Below, piece after piece: positions 14,507 to 16,667 of a stretch of 16,667 nt of DNA. Within the stretch, counting starts at the first letter, position 1. The number at the start of each line of letters is the position of its first letter. The notes under the pieces are model-generated. The model made no database searches, was not told the origin of the DNA, and was given only the letters and a program-made list of their open reading frames with translations. The position numbers were made by a program, and so were the translations under genes. Source of the stretch: an uncultured Clostridia bacterium (GTDB taxonomy: Bacteria; Bacillota; Clostridia; Oscillospirales; CAG-272); NCBI GenBank assembly GCA_946404295.1, contig CAMJDE010000012.1:1-16667 (forward strand), written 5' to 3'.

Positions 14507-15106
14507 TCAGAGTAAGCCGCGTTCCCGCATCAGGAGCACGCGCGTGAGCGCCGCCTGCGTCTTCCCGTCGGGGATCTTGCCCGCGAGGATCGCGTCGGCG
14601 AGGTCGTCGAGCGGGATCCGCCGCACCGAAAGGAATTCGTCGTCGTCAAGCGAACGTTCGCCTTTCGTAAGGTCGGTCGCGAGATAGAGCGTGATCCGTT
14701 CGTCGACGATCGCGGGAGAACCGAAGTAGTCGCCGAGGCAGGTCAGTTTTCCGGCGATCAGCCCGGTTTCCTCGCGGAGTTCGCGGAGCGCCGCCTCGCG
14801 CCTGTCCTCGTCGGGGGTGTCGAGTTTTCCCGCCGGGATCTCGATCAGGATCCGTCCGACGGCGAAGCGGAACTGCTCTTCGACGGCGACCGTTCCGTCG
14901 GAAAACAGCGGGACGACGGCGACGGCGCCCTTGTGCCGGATCAGTTCGCGCGTCGCGATCCGTCCGTTCGGGAGTTTCACGTGATCGACCTCAAGATCGA
15001 AGACGGCGCCCGAGAAGAGCCGACTGCCGTCGACTTCGGTTTCGACAAGTTCGTCCGGGGCGGTCCGGATCAGGGATTTTTCCGCGTCCGTTTCTGCGTT
15101 TTTCAT
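14507..15106 (-). CDS. NUDIX hydrolase, ADP-ribose pyrophosphatase type
   Basis: The 199-residue protein has the NUDIX box at about 93-116: GKL...DE, then REAALRELREETGL, with the metal-binding REXXEE core. There is one extra residue between the first Gly and first Glu compared with the classic GX5E spacing. The segment after the box, FGSPAIVDERITLYLATDL (128-146), fits the ADP-ribose pyrophosphatase group (NudF-like), which splits ADP-ribose to AMP and ribose-5-phosphate. The actual substrate is inferred only. The frame is open to 15166, but that longer start overlaps the promoter's -35. The ATG at 15104-15106, 5 bases after GGGAGG (15112-15117), is the real start. It leads an operon with the CvpA-family gene 33 bases downstream. 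Confidence 0.9.
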   Translation of the reverse strand: MKNAETDAEKSLIRTAPDELVETEVDGSRLFSGAVFDLEVDHVKLPNGRIATRELIRHKGAVAVVPLFSDGTVAVEEQFRFAVGRILIEIPAGKLDTPDEDRREAALRELREETGLIAGKLTCLGDYFGSPAIVDERITLYLATDLTKGERSLDDDEFLSVRRIPLDDLADAILAGKIPDGKTQAALTRVLLMRERGLL

Positions 15107-15111
15107 CGCGA

Positions 15112-15117
15112 CCTCCC
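15112..15117 (-). promoter_or_regulatory. Ribosome binding site fixing the NUDIX start
   Basis: GGGAGG on the minus strand, 5 bases before the ATG at 15104-15106 and downstream of the promoter's -10 at 15138-15143. The earlier in-frame ATG at 15164-15166 overlaps the -35 and cannot be in the transcript. Confidence 0.85.
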
Positions 15118-15137
15118 GTAACTCTTGATACGGAAAC

Positions 15138-15166
15138 AGTATAGCACGAAACGGGGGTTCTGTCAA
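15138..15166 (-). promoter_or_regulatory. Sigma-A promoter of the NUDIX-CvpA operon
   Basis: On the minus strand TTGACA (15161-15166), 17 bases, TATACT (15138-15143; 5/6), with TGC before the -10 (extended -10). Transcription would start near 15131, giving a leader of about 25 bases. Confidence 0.88.
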
Positions 15167-15171
15167 GACCG

Positions 15172-15194
15172 AAAAAGGTCGGCGCGCCCCTTTT
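15172..15194 (-). terminator. Weak terminator candidate after the CmpB-like gene
   Basis: AAAAGG (15173-15178) and CCTTTT (15189-15194) pair over 6 bp. On the minus strand the right arm runs into one more T. The loop contains the palindrome GGCGCGCC. It abuts the NUDIX operon promoter. Confidence 0.4.
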
Positions 15195-15205
15195 CCTGTC
15201 TCGTT

Positions 15206-15595
15206 TCAGCGAACGCGGCGGGACGGGGCGCGCCGGGCGCAGAGAAGGCAGAACGGGAGCGAGAGCAGACACCAGAGGAGCGCGTAGGGCAGGCAGATCT
15301 GTCCGAGCAGGTCGAAGGGAACGTCCGAATAGTCCCAGACCTCCATTCCCAACCCGAGATTGAAGATCACGCCGAAGATCAGTTCGATCAGGGTGATCGC
15401 CGCCCCCGACGCCAGCAGCCGGAGCGGCAGTCTTCCGCTTGCGAGCGAGCGGTTGAGACGGAAGAGGACGACGGCAGAGATCCCGCCCGCCAGCGCCATC
15501 GTCGGGTGGGTGTAGCCGCGCCAGAGGATCTCGACGAAGGGATAACCGAGCGCGCCGAGAAGAAAGAGGGGAGCGTCGGTCCGCAGTTTGTTCAT
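15206..15595 (-). CDS. Small membrane protein, CmpB-like 'putative ABC transporter type IV' family
   Basis: The 129-residue protein has about four hydrophobic spans (9-25, 32-48, 60-80, 100-119). Its sequence fits the family annotated as putative ABC transporter permease (CmpB-like, PF06541): an early GYPFVEILWRGYTHPTM (17-33), then ITLIELIFGVIFN (67-79), VWDYSDVPFDLLGQICLPYALLW (87-109) and a short basic tail. Biochemical function is not established, and no ATPase partner is nearby. The open frame extends to 15766, but the sequence before 15595 is low-complexity and would overlap the divergent promoter. The ATG at 15593-15595 with GGAGG (15602-15606) 6 bases before it is the start. It is divergent from the isomerase gene. 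Confidence 0.82.
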   Translation of the reverse strand: MNKLRTDAPLFLLGALGYPFVEILWRGYTHPTMALAGGISAVVLFRLNRSLASGRLPLRLLASGAAITLIELIFGVIFNLGLGMEVWDYSDVPFDLLGQICLPYALLWCLLSLPFCLLCARRAPSRRVR

Positions 15596-15601
15596 AGGGT
15601 A

Positions 15602-15606
15602 CCTCC
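15602..15606 (-). promoter_or_regulatory. Ribosome binding site fixing the CmpB-like start
   Basis: GGAGG on the minus strand, 6 bases before the ATG at 15593-15595. I see no convincing -35/-10 pair for this gene; CATAAT-like and TATCCT-like hexamers upstream lack partners. Confidence 0.75.
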
Positions 15607-15719
15607 TGCCGACAAAACGGCGAAGGATAGGATACCCCCGGCGGCGGGGATTATGCGGAAACCCGCGCGCCCCGCGCCCGCCCTCGCGCGCGAAAAAACG
15701 CAAAAGTAAAGAAAAGCAC

Positions 15720-15748
15720 TTGCAAAACGGGACGGGAACGGGTATAAT
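15720..15748 (+). promoter_or_regulatory. Sigma-A promoter of the isomerase gene
   Basis: TTGCAA (15720-15725; 4/6), 17 bases, TATAAT (15743-15748) on the plus strand. Transcription would begin near 15755, leaving a leader of about 30 bases that holds the ribosome binding site. Confidence 0.8.
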
Positions 15749-15783
15749 AGAGGTAACAACGAACAATAAAGGAGACTATTCCC

Positions 15784-16667
15784 ATGAAACTCGGCGTTCT
15801 GACCAATCTGTTCGGCAAGATGTCGCTCGAAGAGGCGCTGACCAAGTTCGAGGCGCTCGGCATCGAGGCGGTGGAGATCGGCTGCGGCGGCTATCCCGGC
15901 AAAGCGCATTGCGATCCGAAGATCCTGCTCAACGACCAAAAGGCGCTCGACGAGTTCAAGGCGACCCTCGCCCGTCACCACGTCGAACTCTCCAACCTCT
16001 CGGCGCACGGCAACCCCGTCCACCCCGACAAAAAGATCGCGAAGGCGTTTCACGACGATTTCGTCGACGCCGTTCTGCTCGCCGAGAAACTCGGTGTCGA
16101 CACCGTCGTCACTTTCTCGGGCTGCCCCGGCGGATCCCCCGAGGACAAGACCCCGAACTGGGCGACCTGCGCCTGGCCGGACGACTTCCTCGCCGTTCTC
16201 GATTATCAATGGAACGAGGTGCTGATCCCCTATTGGAAGAAGACCGCGGCGTTCGCCAAAGAGCACGGCGTCACCAAGATCGCCTTTGAGATGCACCCCG
16301 GTTTCTGCGTCTACAATCCCGAAACGCTGCTTCGTCTGCGGGCGGCGGTCGGCGACGTGATCGGCGCGAACTTCGACCCCTCGCACCTGATCTGGCAGGG
16401 GATCGACCCCGTCGCCGCGATCCGGGCGCTCGAGGGCGCGATCTACCACTTCCACGCCAAGGACACCAAGATCGACAAATACAACGTCGCGAAGTTCGGC
16501 GTGCTGGACACCAAACATTACAGCGACGAGGCGCACCGTTCGTGGATTTTCCGTTCGGTCGGTTACGGCAACGGGCTGGACTACTGGCGCGACATCATCT
16601 CGGCGCTCCGGCTGGTCGGCTACGACAAGGTGATGAGCATCGAGCACGAGGACAGTCTGATGACCCC
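15784..16667 (+). CDS. Sugar phosphate isomerase/epimerase (xylose isomerase-like TIM barrel), 3' end cut
   Basis: The only plus-strand gene: 294 codons are visible before the window ends, and no stop is reached. The protein starts MKLGVLTNLFGKMSLEEALT and has the metal-dependent AP-endonuclease/xylose-isomerase-like barrel typical of sugar epimerases and IolE/IolI-like enzymes. Likely metal ligands, at the usual barrel positions, are Glu169 (FEMHPGF), Asp198 (NFDPSHLIW), His224 (HFHAKD) and Glu287 (SIEHED). HFHAKDTKI and IEHED are common in this group. The substrate cannot be read from the sequence. AAAGGAG (15768-15774) is 9 bases before the ATG, behind a good promoter. The neighbour to the left is divergent and gives no pathway hint; genes to the right, outside the window, might show sugar catabolism. 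Confidence 0.93.
   Translation, partial: MKLGVLTNLFGKMSLEEALTKFEALGIEAVEIGCGGYPGKAHCDPKILLNDQKALDEFKATLARHHVELSNLSAHGNPVHPDKKIAKAFHDDFVDAVLLAEKLGVDTVVTFSGCPGGSPEDKTPNWATCAWPDDFLAVLDYQWNEVLIPYWKKTAAFAKEHGVTKIAFEMHPGFCVYNPETLLRLRAAVGDVIGANFDPSHLIWQGIDPVAAIRALEGAIYHFHAKDTKIDKYNVAKFGVLDTKHYSDEAHRSWIFRSVGYGNGLDYWRDIISALRLVGYDKVMSIEHEDSLMT

Noticed and set aside
15592..16647. Minus-strand open frame of 351 codons opposite the isomerase gene
   Set aside because: The plus-strand frame has clear metal-ligand motifs, a ribosome binding site and a promoter. The minus frame has neither.

Overview
The window looks like chromosomal DNA from a GC-rich member of the Bacillota, class Clostridia, perhaps a gut lineage. 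This is inferred from strong Shine-Dalgarno sequences (AAGGAG/GGAGG), sigma-A promoters close to TTGACA-17-TATAAT, and the gene families present: Mini-ribonuclease III, CvpA, the CmpB-like 'ABC transporter type IV' family, and a secreted transglutaminase with a Listeria/Bacteroides-type repeat. I cannot name a genus. I see no transposase, integrase, phage gene, CRISPR array, rRNA or tRNA. Every gene but the last is on the minus strand.

Layout from left to right: a 5' part of topB (topoisomerase III) runs off the left edge. A 640-base non-coding gap follows, holding several DnaA-box-like sites. Next comes an mrnC-hisS operon (23S rRNA maturation nuclease and histidyl-tRNA synthetase), then a large 1137-residue protein with an N-terminal zinc ribbon, five long TPR-like repeats and a C-terminal membrane anchor. 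A secreted transglutaminase-like protein follows. Then a type IIA topoisomerase pair lies in one operon (B subunit first, then A; more like topoisomerase IV than gyrase because the GyrA box is missing). Then comes an operon of a NUDIX ADP-ribose pyrophosphatase-type hydrolase and a CvpA-family membrane protein with a long soluble extension, followed by a small CmpB-like membrane protein. Finally a divergent, plus-strand sugar phosphate isomerase/epimerase runs off the right edge.

Transcription units are well marked. Promoters are visible before the zinc-ribbon/TPR gene, the transglutaminase gene, the topoisomerase operon, the NUDIX-CvpA operon and the isomerase. Hairpin-plus-T-run terminators close hisS, the zinc-ribbon/TPR gene, the transglutaminase gene and the CvpA gene. 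The promoter positions and ribosome binding sites also fix the true starts of three genes whose longest open frames begin too far upstream.

Most of the content is housekeeping. The parts least explained are the zinc-ribbon/TPR repeat protein, the extended CvpA protein, the secreted transglutaminase, the DnaA-box cluster upstream of topB, and a 13-bp inverted repeat upstream of the transglutaminase promoter. I found no clear multi-gene defence or biosynthetic system.
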